From the IMG/VR virus record IMGVR_UViG_3300023443_000752, positions 1 to 43,412 of that record: a DNA stretch of 43,412 bases; one strand, written 5' to 3'. A model generated the notes under the pieces. That model had not been told where the DNA came from. It worked only from the letters and a program-made list of their open reading frames with translations, and searched no databases. This document shows, piece after piece, positions 1 to 6,062 of this stretch. How positions within the stretch are numbered: position 1 is the stretch's first letter; each line of letters opens with the position of its first letter. A program made the translations under genes and the position numbers. This DNA is from a virus.

Positions 1-144
1 GTGGGTTCCAGATTTTCAGTTGACGGATCATTCCGGCCTCCCTGCTAAACCACAGAAGCCACCTATGACATAATTCTGTTCGAGCTGTACTAGATTACCG
101 TCCTTGTCGTACTTACAGCGCTCCGCTTCCAACTTTGTCGCGCC
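1..144. repeat. Left copy of 144-bp terminal direct repeat
   Basis: These 144 bases recur exactly and in the same orientation at 43269-43412, the other end of the window. This pattern is expected when an assembler closes a circular or circularly permuted genome. A true short terminal repeat is possible but less likely, because the repeat lies inside a gene (28-291, minus) and has no regulatory character. The unique genome is then 43,268 bp, and minus-strand genes continue from here to the far end of the window. Confidence 0.95.
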
Positions 145-291
145 ATAACGAAGTCTCGTTCCGTCCCAGAACATTCCCGCCCACCGCCAAGCCATACAGG
201 AAGAGGCCGAACAAGTTTTAATTACACCATCGGCGGGGAGGCCAAGCACACGACATTCTTTCTCTTTTGCTTCAGCTTCAGTGAGGATCAT
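28..291 (-). CDS. Small cysteine-containing conserved phage protein (CMAWRW / GFCGLAG family)
   Basis: An 87-residue protein. I chose the start at 291 because it lies just after the stop of the upstream gene. It carries the motifs CSASSCMAWRW (about 29-39) and GGFCGLAG near the C-terminus. I recognise this pair from a widespread phage family of unknown function. The paired cysteines suggest metal binding, which is inference. Its TGA overlaps the ATG of a downstream membrane micro-gene (ATGA), so the two are probably translationally coupled across the genome join. A truncated copy of the same gene lies at the right end because of the terminal repeat. Confidence 0.75.
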   Translation of the reverse strand: MILTEAEAKEKECRVLGLPADGVIKTCSASSCMAWRWAGMFWDGTRLRYGATKLEAERCKYDKDGNLVQLEQNYVIGGFCGLAGRPE

Positions 292-292
292 T

Positions 293-850
293 TCACTGTC
301 TCCCCCACTCGTCCCAGGAGCGGTTTCGGCCCTTATATTCAAGGTCGTCATATTCCTGCTTTCGAAGGCTGGGGCGTTGGGCTTGCGATCCCCGTCCCGT
401 CCACATTGGGCCTTCGGTGGTTTTGATATCAGCACCGGCCATTATGAGTTCGGCCCCAAGCGCCCACCAAAGCCGCATATAGCGTTTATTGTTCAGCCGG
501 TCGTAAAACTCTGGGATCTGACGGCGCTGCTTTCTGATCTCTTTGGCCAACCTGTGCGCTATGGTGAGAGCCAAATCTTCCAGCTTATATTCAATAAGCC
601 CAGACAGATCACGCGAGCGCAGATAGCTTCTGAGGTTGTGCCGTATCAGCTCACGGAAGTGTTGATGGTTGTCCCACTCAATGCAGCGTGCGTAATAGGC
701 CTGGCCTTCGGGGTCGCCTTCTTTCCAGACAGGAATATCTCGGTGGCTGGAGAAGAGGTTTTTGTTGGGCTTACACGGTGCCTGCATTTTACCAAGAACT
801 TCACTGCGTAGCTGAGCGTTGCCTTTAAGGATATCGAGTTGGTTGCTCAT
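293..850 (-). CDS. Hypothetical early protein, 185 aa
   Basis: Not recognised. A 185-residue, charged, tryptophan- and arginine-rich soluble protein without membrane segments. The middle part (about 65-115) looks helical, with regularly spaced Leu and Arg, including HNLRSYLRSRDLSGLIEYK. Its ATG overlaps the stop of the upstream gene (ATGA), and its stop is one base before the next start, so it sits firmly inside the minus-strand early operon. No catalytic motif is visible. Confidence 0.75.
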   Translation of the reverse strand: MSNQLDILKGNAQLRSEVLGKMQAPCKPNKNLFSSHRDIPVWKEGDPEGQAYYARCIEWDNHQHFRELIRHNLRSYLRSRDLSGLIEYKLEDLALTIAHRLAKEIRKQRRQIPEFYDRLNNKRYMRLWWALGAELIMAGADIKTTEGPMWTGRGSQAQRPSLRKQEYDDLEYKGRNRSWDEWGRQ

Positions 851-1209
851 GCTGTCTCTCCGCGGGCCTTTTCAAGGACTTCTTCAACAAAGCAATACAA
901 ATCAAGATTGTCTTGAGTAGCTACTTTGACGAGGATTTTTTTGACGTGCTCAAGCGCACTGAACATCTCTGGCGCTGCTGCTATCAGGCGGGCGTCTTCT
1001 TTTGTCATGGCAACTTCTGCGTGGCTATCAACGCCGCGCCAAATACTGACAACTGATACAGGCCTTTTTAGCTGTCCATGTTCCCATTCAGTTTCAATTT
1101 GATAGTATTTCGTGGGGTTATACTCTCGCGGCTCGGTACCAGGAATTGGTACTGATATTGTTTCCTCAACAACATTCCAAGGCCCGGGCATGTGGTGAGT
1201 ATCAGGCAT
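847..1209 (-). CDS. Conserved phage protein of the LIAAAPE family
   Basis: A 120-residue protein. The start at 1209 (MPDTHHMPGPWN) is set by a GGAGG ribosome site six bases upstream. It has the layout of a very common phage family of unknown role: an N-terminal PGPWNV segment, a variable middle, then DARLIAAAPEMFSALEHV (about 78-95) and a charged helix. A second, divergent member is at 10314-10640 on the same strand. It overlaps the upstream HNH gene by 8 bases. Possibly a small DNA- or protein-binding factor, but no function is established. Confidence 0.8.
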   Translation of the reverse strand: MPDTHHMPGPWNVVEETISVPIPGTEPREYNPTKYYQIETEWEHGQLKRPVSVVSIWRGVDSHAEVAMTKEDARLIAAAPEMFSALEHVKKILVKVATQDNLDLYCFVEEVLEKARGETA

Positions 1210-1747
1210 GACGCACCTCCCTTTGCGCACGGCACATTCCTGCAATGGCTTTTGCACGGAACTCCGGGTCATGCCATGGCGGCATAAATTGGCGCCCGTG
1301 TTTCACCCGGTCTTGTGCATTCTCAGAGCAAGTACCCCAGACAAGATTATCGATATGGTTATTTTTGCTGTTACCGTCGATGTGTCGAACTTCAAGCTTG
1401 GCATCGCTTGGTATACCTATGAACGCCCAAACAACAAGCTTATGAACCCGATACTTTTTTCGGGTGTTATCGACGGTAAGACGGACTGCTAGGTAACCAC
1501 GATTGTCGTCATGCTGGCACATTTCACGCCGTCCGTACCCACGCCAATTGGATGTGATGGAAAACACACACCCGTCTCTAGTAATTTCATATCCGGGTGG
1601 TCTCCAAAGAGTAAATCCTGTCTCGCTCGCCGCTGGTTCAAGTTTGTCTTCTTGTTCAGGACAGTCAGGATCACGGCAGCCGTCTTGAATGGTGCCGTCA
1701 ATCACACGCTGACCACACTGTGGGCACTCGTGGTGTGTCTCCCTCAT
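1202..1747 (-). CDS. HNH homing-type endonuclease with N-terminal zinc ribbon
   Basis: A 181-residue protein. The start at 1747 is chosen because its ATG overlaps the preceding TGA (ATGA). The first 30 residues carry CPQC and two later cysteines, likely a zinc ribbon. A NUMOD4-like stretch (about 48-65, WRPPGYEITRDGCVFS) precedes the HNH core YRVHKLVVWAF ... VRHIDGNSKNNHIDNL, which contains the expected H, N and H positions. Such nucleases cut DNA and often spread themselves between phages. It may be a free-standing mobile gene inside the operon. A second, different HNH nuclease sits at 41746-42297. Confidence 0.88.
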   Translation of the reverse strand: MRETHHECPQCGQRVIDGTIQDGCRDPDCPEQEDKLEPAASETGFTLWRPPGYEITRDGCVFSITSNWRGYGRREMCQHDDNRGYLAVRLTVDNTRKKYRVHKLVVWAFIGIPSDAKLEVRHIDGNSKNNHIDNLVWGTCSENAQDRVKHGRQFMPPWHDPEFRAKAIAGMCRAQREVRHA

Positions 1748-1998
1748 GACAGCCGCCACACACGGTAGGTGCCGTCGGGCTGTTTACGGCATGTATAGTT
1801 GAAGTTTGGGTCTGTGCGCCGCCTATAATGGGCGGCAGATTGTCGGGCGCTGGCTGCTACGCTTGCATCAGGAACAGCAAAACTCTCACCGAGCCCCATC
1901 TCAGACCACGGAAAACGCGTCAGCCGAGCTGCTTCTGACAACGGAACATCACTCTCAATTGTGAAGCCGTTTATTTCCCTAGGCTTCGTCTCGCTCAT
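1744..1998 (-). CDS. First gene of the leftward early operon, hypothetical 84 aa
   Basis: An 84-residue protein. The start at 1998 (MSETKPREINGF) follows AAGGAGG by nine bases, a strong ribosome site; two upstream in-frame ATGs lack one. Visible features are PLSEAARLTRFPWSEMGLGESFAV (as two blocks, about 17-40) and SARQSAAHYRRR, followed by CRKQPDGTYRVWRL. This looks like the small phage family that begins with a 'phi-x-W-x-x-M-x-x-G-D-S-F' helix and ends in a basic beta-hairpin; its function is unknown. It directly follows the predicted minus-strand promoter, so it should be the earliest leftward product. Confidence 0.75.
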   Translation of the reverse strand: MSETKPREINGFTIESDVPLSEAARLTRFPWSEMGLGESFAVPDASVAASARQSAAHYRRRTDPNFNYTCRKQPDGTYRVWRLS

Positions 1999-2026
1999 CG
2001 CTCGCATCCTCCTTGTCATTAAACCC

Positions 2027-2055
2027 AATGTGGCATATCATGCTTGCCCTGTCAA
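2027..2055 (-). promoter_or_regulatory. Predicted sigma-70-like promoter for the leftward operon
   Basis: On the minus strand a perfect TTGACA (2055-2050) is followed after 17 bases by CACATT (2032-2027), a weak -10. It lies about 30 bases upstream of the first leftward start (1998) in the only gap between divergent early genes. The -35 and spacing are strong. The -10 is poor, which suggests an activator or GcrA-like assistance; that part is inference. Confidence 0.5.
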
Positions 2056-2072
2056 CAGACTAAAGGCAGAAA

Positions 2073-2104
2073 ATGCTACAAACAAGGCTTGTATTCTGTA
2101 GCAT
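2073..2104. promoter_or_regulatory. Nested dyad: likely operator between divergent early operons
   Basis: ATGCTACA (2073-2080) and TGTAGCAT (2097-2104) form a perfect 8-bp inverted repeat. Inside it lies a second perfect dyad, ACAAG-g-CTTGT (2082-2092). A further half-site, ATGCTA, is at 2108-2113. The element sits between the leftward promoter and the HTH gene at 2144, the classical place for a repressor operator. Its ligand is probably the 2144-2380 product, by inference from position. Confidence 0.55.
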
Positions 2105-2143
2105 CCTATGCTAGATGGCTGAAAACGACCCATGAGGCAGCCC

Positions 2144-2380
2144 ATGAAACTTAAACTATGGTTAAAGCAAAACAGATGGAGCCGTCCAGCCTTTGCTGAT
2201 GCTCTATCTGTTAGCATATCACGTCAATCAATTGATGCCTACGTCAACGGTATACGCAAGCCAGGAAAGCTTATTGCCCGCGCCGTTTTTAATTTCACCC
2301 ATGGGCAAGTGCGGCCACAAGACTTTGGTTTACCTAAGAATTTTCTGAATCCCCGCAAGGGGAGGAAGGGGAAGAAATGA
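2144..2380 (+). CDS. Cro/YdaS-like HTH regulator
   Basis: A 78-residue basic protein. I prefer ATG 2144 (MKLKLWLKQN), preceded by a GAGG-like site, over ATG 2132. MKLKLWLKQNRWSRPAFADA followed by SRQSIDAYVNGIRKPG is a helix-turn-helix resembling small Cro/YdaS-type phage repressors. The C-terminus ends in a lysine/arginine tail. It is the first rightward gene and is divergent from the leftward operon, so it likely binds the dyad just upstream and sets the early switch. The tail codons contain a CCCC-GCAA-GGGG hairpin (2351-2362). Confidence 0.75.
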   Translation: MKLKLWLKQNRWSRPAFADALSVSISRQSIDAYVNGIRKPGKLIARAVFNFTHGQVRPQDFGLPKNFLNPRKGRKGKK

Positions 2381-2403
2381 TACTCACTTTCCCTTGAGTG
2401 TCA
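2378..2403 (+). terminator. Hairpin after the HTH gene, possible attenuator
   Basis: TGATACTCA (2378-2386) pairs with TGAGTGTCA (2395-2403) through nine positions with one G-U, with an 8-nt loop. It begins at the stop codon of the HTH gene and lies 70 bases before the next start. There is no T-run, so it may be a transcript-stabilising or antitermination structure rather than an efficient terminator. Confidence 0.35.
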
Positions 2404-2470
2404 TATAAATGGTTTCGACTATCCCCATAGCGGGCCTGCTTCCCCTTCCGAATATCTAAGTGAGGAAATA

Positions 2471-3073
2471 ATGCGGCATAAAAAAGACATAGATAGCTAT
2501 GGCACAGCAAATGAAATACAGGCATTGACAGGAGCGGGCGCACCCCATCACACCTGCGGACTAGATAAGTTTTGGACCAGCACTGAAGGTTGCGTAGCGT
2601 GTTGGAGTGGTTCTGGAGCCCACACTTGCGAACAAGAGAAGACAGAGCCGTTATTAGTTTGTGAAAAGTGCGGTGCGAAAACGACATGGTATGTGAACAG
2701 GCTTTGTCATGATTGCTGGTATGGTAGGCAAGAATCACGTTTACTTCCAGCCGAGCAAGAGTGTTTGACTCAACATGAGCGCTGCACCCAACCCACCACA
2801 GCACCAGACATTCTTCACCAAGCTCTAGAAGCGGTAAAGGACAGGGAACAGCACTATGGAGACGCAAAGGCTGTGTTCAACACAACCATAGATCTTTTTC
2901 GTGTTTATACATTAGCAAGAGTGGGAAAAGAGGTAACGGCACAGGACACGGCCATATTCAATATCTGTCAGAAGATTGCACGGACAGCACATGGTGAAGG
3001 CGACCCCGACAATTGGCGGGACATAGCAGGCTACGCAGCCCTCGCTGCTCAAGTAACGGAGGATGAGGGATGA
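2471..3073 (+). CDS. DUF6378 protein with N-terminal cysteine clusters
   Basis: A 200-residue protein. The start follows a GAGGAAATA ribosome site. The N-terminal half has two cysteine groups (CGLDKFWTSTEGCVACW at about 29-45, and CEKC ... CHDCW at about 64-84), likely zinc-binding knuckles. The C-terminal part (about 113-200) matches the DUF6378 pattern: DREQHYGD, then QDTAIFNICQKIARTAHGEGD, then DNWRDIAGYAALAAQV. In phages this domain is often encoded near nucleotide-metabolism or MazG-like genes, but its function is unproven. The last 20 codons are duplicated downstream at 3317-3385. Its TGA overlaps the next ATG. Confidence 0.8.
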   Translation: MRHKKDIDSYGTANEIQALTGAGAPHHTCGLDKFWTSTEGCVACWSGSGAHTCEQEKTEPLLVCEKCGAKTTWYVNRLCHDCWYGRQESRLLPAEQECLTQHERCTQPTTAPDILHQALEAVKDREQHYGDAKAVFNTTIDLFRVYTLARVGKEVTAQDTAIFNICQKIARTAHGEGDPDNWRDIAGYAALAAQVTEDEG

Positions 3074-3324
3074 GTGCTTATGACAATATAAAAAGCCTGT
3101 TTGAACTAGCGGATAAACACAGGCAAGCAGTTGAAAAACATAAAATATTACTACTTAAGTTTGCCCATGATGAAGCTATTACCAATTTGAAAAAGTTACA
3201 TAATTCAGATGATACTGAAGTAGCTCATATGGACGCTGATCAAATTATTGAAAAGTTTCTACGTGAATGCGGGCTCATTGCACTTGCAGATGCTTATGAC
3301 GGTGTTGGAAAATGGTATGCTTAG
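3070..3324 (+). CDS. Hypothetical 84-aa helical protein
   Basis: Not recognised. Its ATG overlaps the DUF6378 stop (ATGA). The protein is mostly helical and charged (LFELADKHRQAVEKHKILLLKF in two turns, then ADQIIEKFLRECGLIALADAYD). Its base composition is more AT-rich than the flanking genes. It sits exactly between the DUF6378 gene and a duplicated scrap of that gene's 3' end, so it may have arrived by insertion. No function is suggested. Confidence 0.65.
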   Translation: MSAYDNIKSLFELADKHRQAVEKHKILLLKFAHDEAITNLKKLHNSDDTEVAHMDADQIIEKFLRECGLIALADAYDGVGKWYA

Positions 3325-3385
3325 CTGGGCTAATATAGCAGGCTATGCAGCCCTTGCCGCCCAAGTAGCGGGGGAGGGGGGATGA
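3317..3385 (+). pseudogene. Remnant duplicate of the DUF6378 C-terminus
   Basis: Reading from ATG 3317, the frame gives a 22-residue peptide with NIAGYAALAAQV near its middle. This matches the DIAGYAALAAQV end of the 2471-3073 protein, but with many synonymous differences. Its TGA overlaps the ATG of the next gene (ATGA), mirroring the junction at 3070. It looks like the leftover 3' end of a second DUF6378 gene, kept perhaps because it couples translation to the next gene. Confidence 0.65.
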
Positions 3386-3684
3386 ACGATAGTGAACCCG
3401 TACATATTGCTTATTACTTAGAAGATAAAGATGAAGGTTCTCTTTGGTCTTATTGGACAATGTGCCCTCTAGTCCCCCGCGTCGGTGAGACTGTTTATTA
3501 CTGGCCCGATATTGGATATATCAAAGAGTGGGATGCAAACGTTTTGGCCGATGCGAAAAATGCACGCGGAGAATATATAGTAGTCACCGTCCACTACGAA
3601 TGCCGTGAAATGTTTTACGCCAGAATTAGCACGAAGCAGACTGTCTCAATTATAGTTAGACAGGTTAAACAGGCAACCCAATGA
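3382..3684 (+). CDS. Hypothetical 100-aa early protein
   Basis: Not recognised. A 100-residue acidic protein with alternating aromatic and beta-prone segments (HIAYYLEDKDEGSLWSYW at about 8-25; ETVYYWPDIGYIKEW at about 36-50). The second half (VVTVHYECREMFYARI) looks like beta-strands, as in small phage beta-barrel proteins. It overlaps both neighbours by four bases (ATGA junctions). Confidence 0.7.
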   Translation: MNDSEPVHIAYYLEDKDEGSLWSYWTMCPLVPRVGETVYYWPDIGYIKEWDANVLADAKNARGEYIVVTVHYECREMFYARISTKQTVSIIVRQVKQATQ

Positions 3685-4034
3685 CCCACAAGCCTTCCAA
3701 ATACAGAAACGTCAAAACAGAAGTAGACGGCATTACCTTTGACTCAAAGCTGGAGGCAAAAAGATACAGCGAATTGAAGCTGCTTGAAAGGGCAAAAGAA
3801 ATATGGGGACTTAAGCTCCAGCCAGCTTTCCCACTTGAGGTAAAGCGGCCCTACGTAGAAGCCCAAGTTATAGGGAAATACAAAGCAGACTTTGCCTACC
3901 ATGACCCCTCACTAGATCGGTTAAACGATCTTGTGATTGAAGATACAAAGGGCATGAAAACCCCACTCTACAAATGGAAGAAGAAACACTTCGAGGCTCA
4001 GTACGGCATTTCCATAACGGAGATCACGAAGTGA
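3681..4034 (+). CDS. DUF1064 family putative PD-(D/E)XK nuclease
   Basis: A 117-residue protein matching DUF1064 over nearly its full length: KYRNVKTEVDGITFDSKLEA, KRYSELKLLE, YKADFAY and VIEDTKG. The acidic residue in FDSKLEA, the Asp of KADFAY and the E-D-x-K-like IEDTKG form a plausible PD-(D/E)XK metal-dependent nuclease site, resembling small phage endonucleases and junction-resolving enzymes. The likely role is DNA processing during replication, recombination or host DNA degradation. The family match is strong; the activity is inferred. Its TGA overlaps the GTG start of the next gene. Confidence 0.85.
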   Translation: MTHKPSKYRNVKTEVDGITFDSKLEAKRYSELKLLERAKEIWGLKLQPAFPLEVKRPYVEAQVIGKYKADFAYHDPSLDRLNDLVIEDTKGMKTPLYKWKKKHFEAQYGISITEITK

Positions 4035-4360
4035 CCAAATGGACCGAAGATGAAATTGAAACGGTTCGCATAATGGCCGCTCTTGATTGCTCAACGGCCA
4101 AGATTGCCGAAGCCTTGCCGGGGCGCTCATCTAATTCTGTGATTGGTTGTTGTCATAGAAATAATATTTCTCTTCGGAAGAAATACGCCAGTACACCATT
4201 TACCAATGACGAAAGAACCATGATATTTGAAATGGGGCAAGATGGCTCATCCATTATGCAAATTGCTCTAGTAGTAGGGCGCTCTTACCCCGCTATCAGT
4301 AAATATTTGCGCGTTAACTTTGGTGGCATCAAAGCCATTCAACGCCGGGCTGAATTATGA
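4031..4360 (+). CDS. Double-HTH protein with GcrA-like N-terminus
   Basis: A 109-residue protein. The start is GTG 4031, overlapping the previous stop (GTGA); no ATG fits the conserved part. Residues 3-47 (KWTEDEIETVRIMAAL, then SSNSVIGCCHRNNISLRK) align with the DNA-binding domain of GcrA and with the next gene. A second helix-turn-helix-like unit follows (FTNDERTMIFEMGQDGSS, then SYPAISKYLR). The zinc-like C-terminal sigma-contacting part of GcrA is missing. It may be a tandem-duplicated, re-purposed DNA binder that competes with or modulates GcrA at target promoters; that is inference. Confidence 0.7.
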   Translation: MTKWTEDEIETVRIMAALDCSTAKIAEALPGRSSNSVIGCCHRNNISLRKKYASTPFTNDERTMIFEMGQDGSSIMQIALVVGRSYPAISKYLRVNFGGIKAIQRRAEL

Positions 4361-4749
4361 CTTGGGAACGCTGGACCGAAGAAAATGTAATTACATTGAG
4401 GAAATTATGGCGTGATGGTTTGTCCGCGTCCCAAATTGCAAGAGAAATGAAAGTGCCAACCCGTAATGCTGTGATTGGCAAGATACATAGACTGGGTTTG
4501 TCGGGACGTGATAAAACCAAACAAGCCGATAAGGTCAATTTACCCAAACTCGAACCAAAGCCGGTGATTATCATAGCCAGGTCGGAACGGCCCTTGTCTC
4601 GTGGGCTACTACCTATGGCGGGCAAATGCAAATGGCCAACCGGCGATCCAAAAGACCCAGCTAATTATTTTACATGCGGTAGACAGTCACTAAGCAACGG
4701 GCCTTATTGTAAGACGCATCATGAGATTGCTTTCAGGGGGAGATCATGA
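4357..4749 (+). CDS. gcrA: GcrA family cell-cycle regulator
   Basis: A 130-residue protein. Residues 3-50 (WERWTEENVITLRKLWRDGL, SASQIAREMK, RNAVIGKIHRLGLSGR) are the GcrA DNA-binding helix-turn-helix. Residues about 88-126 (GKCKWPTGDPKD, FTCGRQ, GPYCKTHHEIAF) are the cysteine/histidine C-terminal segment that in Caulobacter GcrA contacts sigma-70. The family recruits RNA polymerase to promoters carrying CcrM-methylated GANTC sites. The protein is shorter than host GcrA (roughly 170 residues) because its linker is short, but both functional ends are present. It could redirect host transcription or time phage transcription to the cell cycle. It overlaps both neighbours by ATGA. Confidence 0.92.
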   Translation: MTWERWTEENVITLRKLWRDGLSASQIAREMKVPTRNAVIGKIHRLGLSGRDKTKQADKVNLPKLEPKPVIIIARSERPLSRGLLPMAGKCKWPTGDPKDPANYFTCGRQSLSNGPYCKTHHEIAFRGRS

Positions 4750-4871
4750 CTGAACTCAAACAACAGCTGAGAGACATTGCTGAATTGATTGGGATTACCT
4801 TGGTCATGGGGTTTTCATTTGCTCTCGGGGTATGGCTTTTTCTTGCTATGCTTATGGTTTTTACGGGATAG
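4746..4871 (+). CDS. Single-pass membrane micro-protein, 41 aa
   Basis: ATG 4746 overlaps the GcrA stop (ATGA), which indicates coupled translation. The 41-residue product starts with an amphipathic, charged helix (MTELKQQLRDIAELIG) followed by a strongly hydrophobic segment of about 22 residues (ITLVMGFSFALGVWLFLAML). Not recognised. A role at the host inner membrane is likely only in the general sense. Confidence 0.65.
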   Translation: MTELKQQLRDIAELIGITLVMGFSFALGVWLFLAMLMVFTG

Positions 4872-4899
4872 TCCGTATACACTCATATAGGAGGAAAGG

Positions 4900-4998
4900 A
4901 TGTATCAAGTCAGTTGGATTTTGTTAATTTTAGCTGTATTTATAGGTGCAGTATTGGGAATTAGTATTGTGGAACTTGGAAGAGTCTGTGCCTTATAA
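4900..4998 (+). CDS. Single-pass membrane micro-protein, 32 aa
   Basis: A 32-residue product preceded by the strong ribosome site GGAGGAAAGG immediately upstream of ATG 4900. Residues 5-25 are almost entirely hydrophobic (SWILLILAVFIGAVLGISIV). Composition and the strong start signal support a real micro-protein. It forms a pair with the preceding 41-residue membrane peptide. Confidence 0.6.
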   Translation: MYQVSWILLILAVFIGAVLGISIVELGRVCAL

Positions 4999-5020
4999 AC
5001 AACCCAACATTATATAGGAG

Positions 5021-5419
5021 ATGAAATTGACTTATTTGCGTATTGAGATGGCGAAGGTGATTGCGCCAGATTATTTTAGTGCAACATCTGGCGTTCTGAT
5101 CAAGCGTCCCGCATTGTCAAAAGAGTTTAAGCTTGGCCGTAAGAAGGCGCTTTCCAAGGTCGATGCTATCCTTGCGCTGTTGCCAGGATGGAGGTCAATA
5201 GAAACCGCGCCAAAGGATGGGACCAAGTTTGATGTTTGGTATCCATCTAACGACGCCGCAGTACCGACACCAGCGCATCGGGTCACTGATGTTTATTGGA
5301 GTGACGTGCAAAGCGATTTCTGCACAGACGGATCTTATGGGCCAGAAGAGCCTTCGCCTTTAATGCTTCATCCGCGCCCAACCCACTGGCAGCCCCTGCC
5401 CCCTGCCCCCTCCACCTGA
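5021..5419 (+). CDS. DUF551-like protein
   Basis: A 132-residue protein. The C-terminal part (about 57-130) has the DUF551 layout: WRSIETAPKDGTKFDVWYP, VTDVYW, and PTHWQPLPPAP at the end. This is a common phage accessory domain of unknown function. The N-terminal 50 residues (MAKVIAPDYFSATSG, LSKVDAILALLPG) resemble a short preface seen in related phage proteins. The AGGAG site abuts ATG 5021 with no spacer, so the true start may be TTG 5027 or ATG 5048. Confidence 0.75.
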   Translation: MKLTYLRIEMAKVIAPDYFSATSGVLIKRPALSKEFKLGRKKALSKVDAILALLPGWRSIETAPKDGTKFDVWYPSNDAAVPTPAHRVTDVYWSDVQSDFCTDGSYGPEEPSPLMLHPRPTHWQPLPPAPST

Positions 5420-5421
5420 AG

Positions 5422-5592
5422 CTATTTCTTAGCTCTACGCTTTGCTTTCCTGCGTCTGGCTTTAGCTGTATCAGCCCGCACGAATTCACGCGCTACAGCT
5501 ATAGGCGGGCATTTCTTGCGTGCTCTTGCCCGGCCCTTGGGAGTTGCACAAAGACGATTGAACCGGGCTTGGTGTGGTGTTTTGCTTGGCAT
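5422..5592 (-). CDS. Small basic phage protein, MPSK...VAREFVRAD type
   Basis: A 56-residue, very basic product on the strand opposite to the surrounding operon. It begins MPSKTPHQARFNRL and contains PPIAVAREFVRAD, then a run of Arg/Lys to the end. This matches a small phage family I know by the pattern MPSKS-x-x-Q ... VA-x-EF-x-x-AD, of unknown role. No clear ribosome site is seen; a strong hairpin lies 17 bases upstream. The reversed strand in the middle of a plus-strand operon suggests late insertion. Confidence 0.6.
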   Translation of the reverse strand: MPSKTPHQARFNRLCATPKGRARARKKCPPIAVAREFVRADTAKARRRKAKRRAKK

Positions 5593-5608
5593 GAAGCTGT
5601 TATAATTC

Positions 5609-5640
5609 GAAAGGGGCTGCCTGACAAGACAACCCCTTTC
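5609..5640 (-). other. Long hairpin upstream of the 56-aa gene, next to tRNA-like sequence
   Basis: On the minus strand GAAAGGGGTTGT (5640-5629) pairs with GCAGCCCCTTTC (5620-5609): 12 pairs, two of them G-U, around the 8-nt loop CTTGTCAG. On the plus strand the same DNA would have two mismatches, so the fold favours minus-strand RNA. Just upstream on that strand, GGGGTCGTAGCTCAGC (5683-5668) looks like the 5' end of a tRNA, and TTGTCAG resembles a GTC (Asp) anticodon loop. D-stem, T-stem and acceptor pairing are absent, so this is not a functional tRNA. Confidence 0.4.
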
Positions 5641-5855
5641 TGGCGGAGAGCAGCAGCGCTGAGCTACGACCCCCTTTGGCGATCCCTGCTGCCAGAGCAA
5701 CAGGACCAAATTCGTTGTAACACCCTTGCATTCCGAATTCAATAGGATTATAGAATTCACTAGGGCGTAACAGCTTGGATTGATCCCCTTGCCGCGTGCC
5801 GCGCAGTCCCACGCACGTCCTCATTTCCTCCGGGCTGCTCATAAAGGACTGTGTT

Positions 5856-6062
5856 ATGGAAACGCCAGAAAACCCACCTAAATCTCTTTCAGAAATTACC
5901 TCAGAATTTGAGGTTGGTGTTGTATTGGCCAAAGAATTAGCTGAACGGGACCATGGAACCCTGGCTGATATAGCAAACATTGCCATAACGACCGCAGCTC
6001 TCAAAGCGGTCCTCGAATATTTCCAAGCCAAAGAACAACAATCTGTTGGGCGGGGTGAGTGA
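5856..6062 (+). CDS. Hypothetical 68-aa protein
   Basis: Not recognised. The start at ATG 5856 (METPENPPKSL) is chosen for the AAAGGA site eight bases upstream. A short helical protein (FEVGVVLAKELAERD; IANIAITTAALKAVLEYF). Its stop (6060-6062) touches the next ATG (TGATG). The 260 bases upstream on this strand carry no plus-strand gene. Confidence 0.6.
   Translation: METPENPPKSLSEITSEFEVGVVLAKELAERDHGTLADIANIAITTAALKAVLEYFQAKEQQSVGRGE

Noticed and set aside
1-144. True terminal redundancy as a packaging end
   Set aside because: The repeat is inside a coding gene and of a size typical of assembly overlap; circular assembly is simpler.
281-811. A 176-residue plus-strand frame
   Set aside because: It is the antisense shadow of the minus-strand gene at 293-850, which has coupled starts and stops.
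5609-5685. A tRNA gene on the minus strand
   Set aside because: Only the 5' end and an anticodon-like loop fit; D-stem, T-stem and 3' acceptor pairing are missing.
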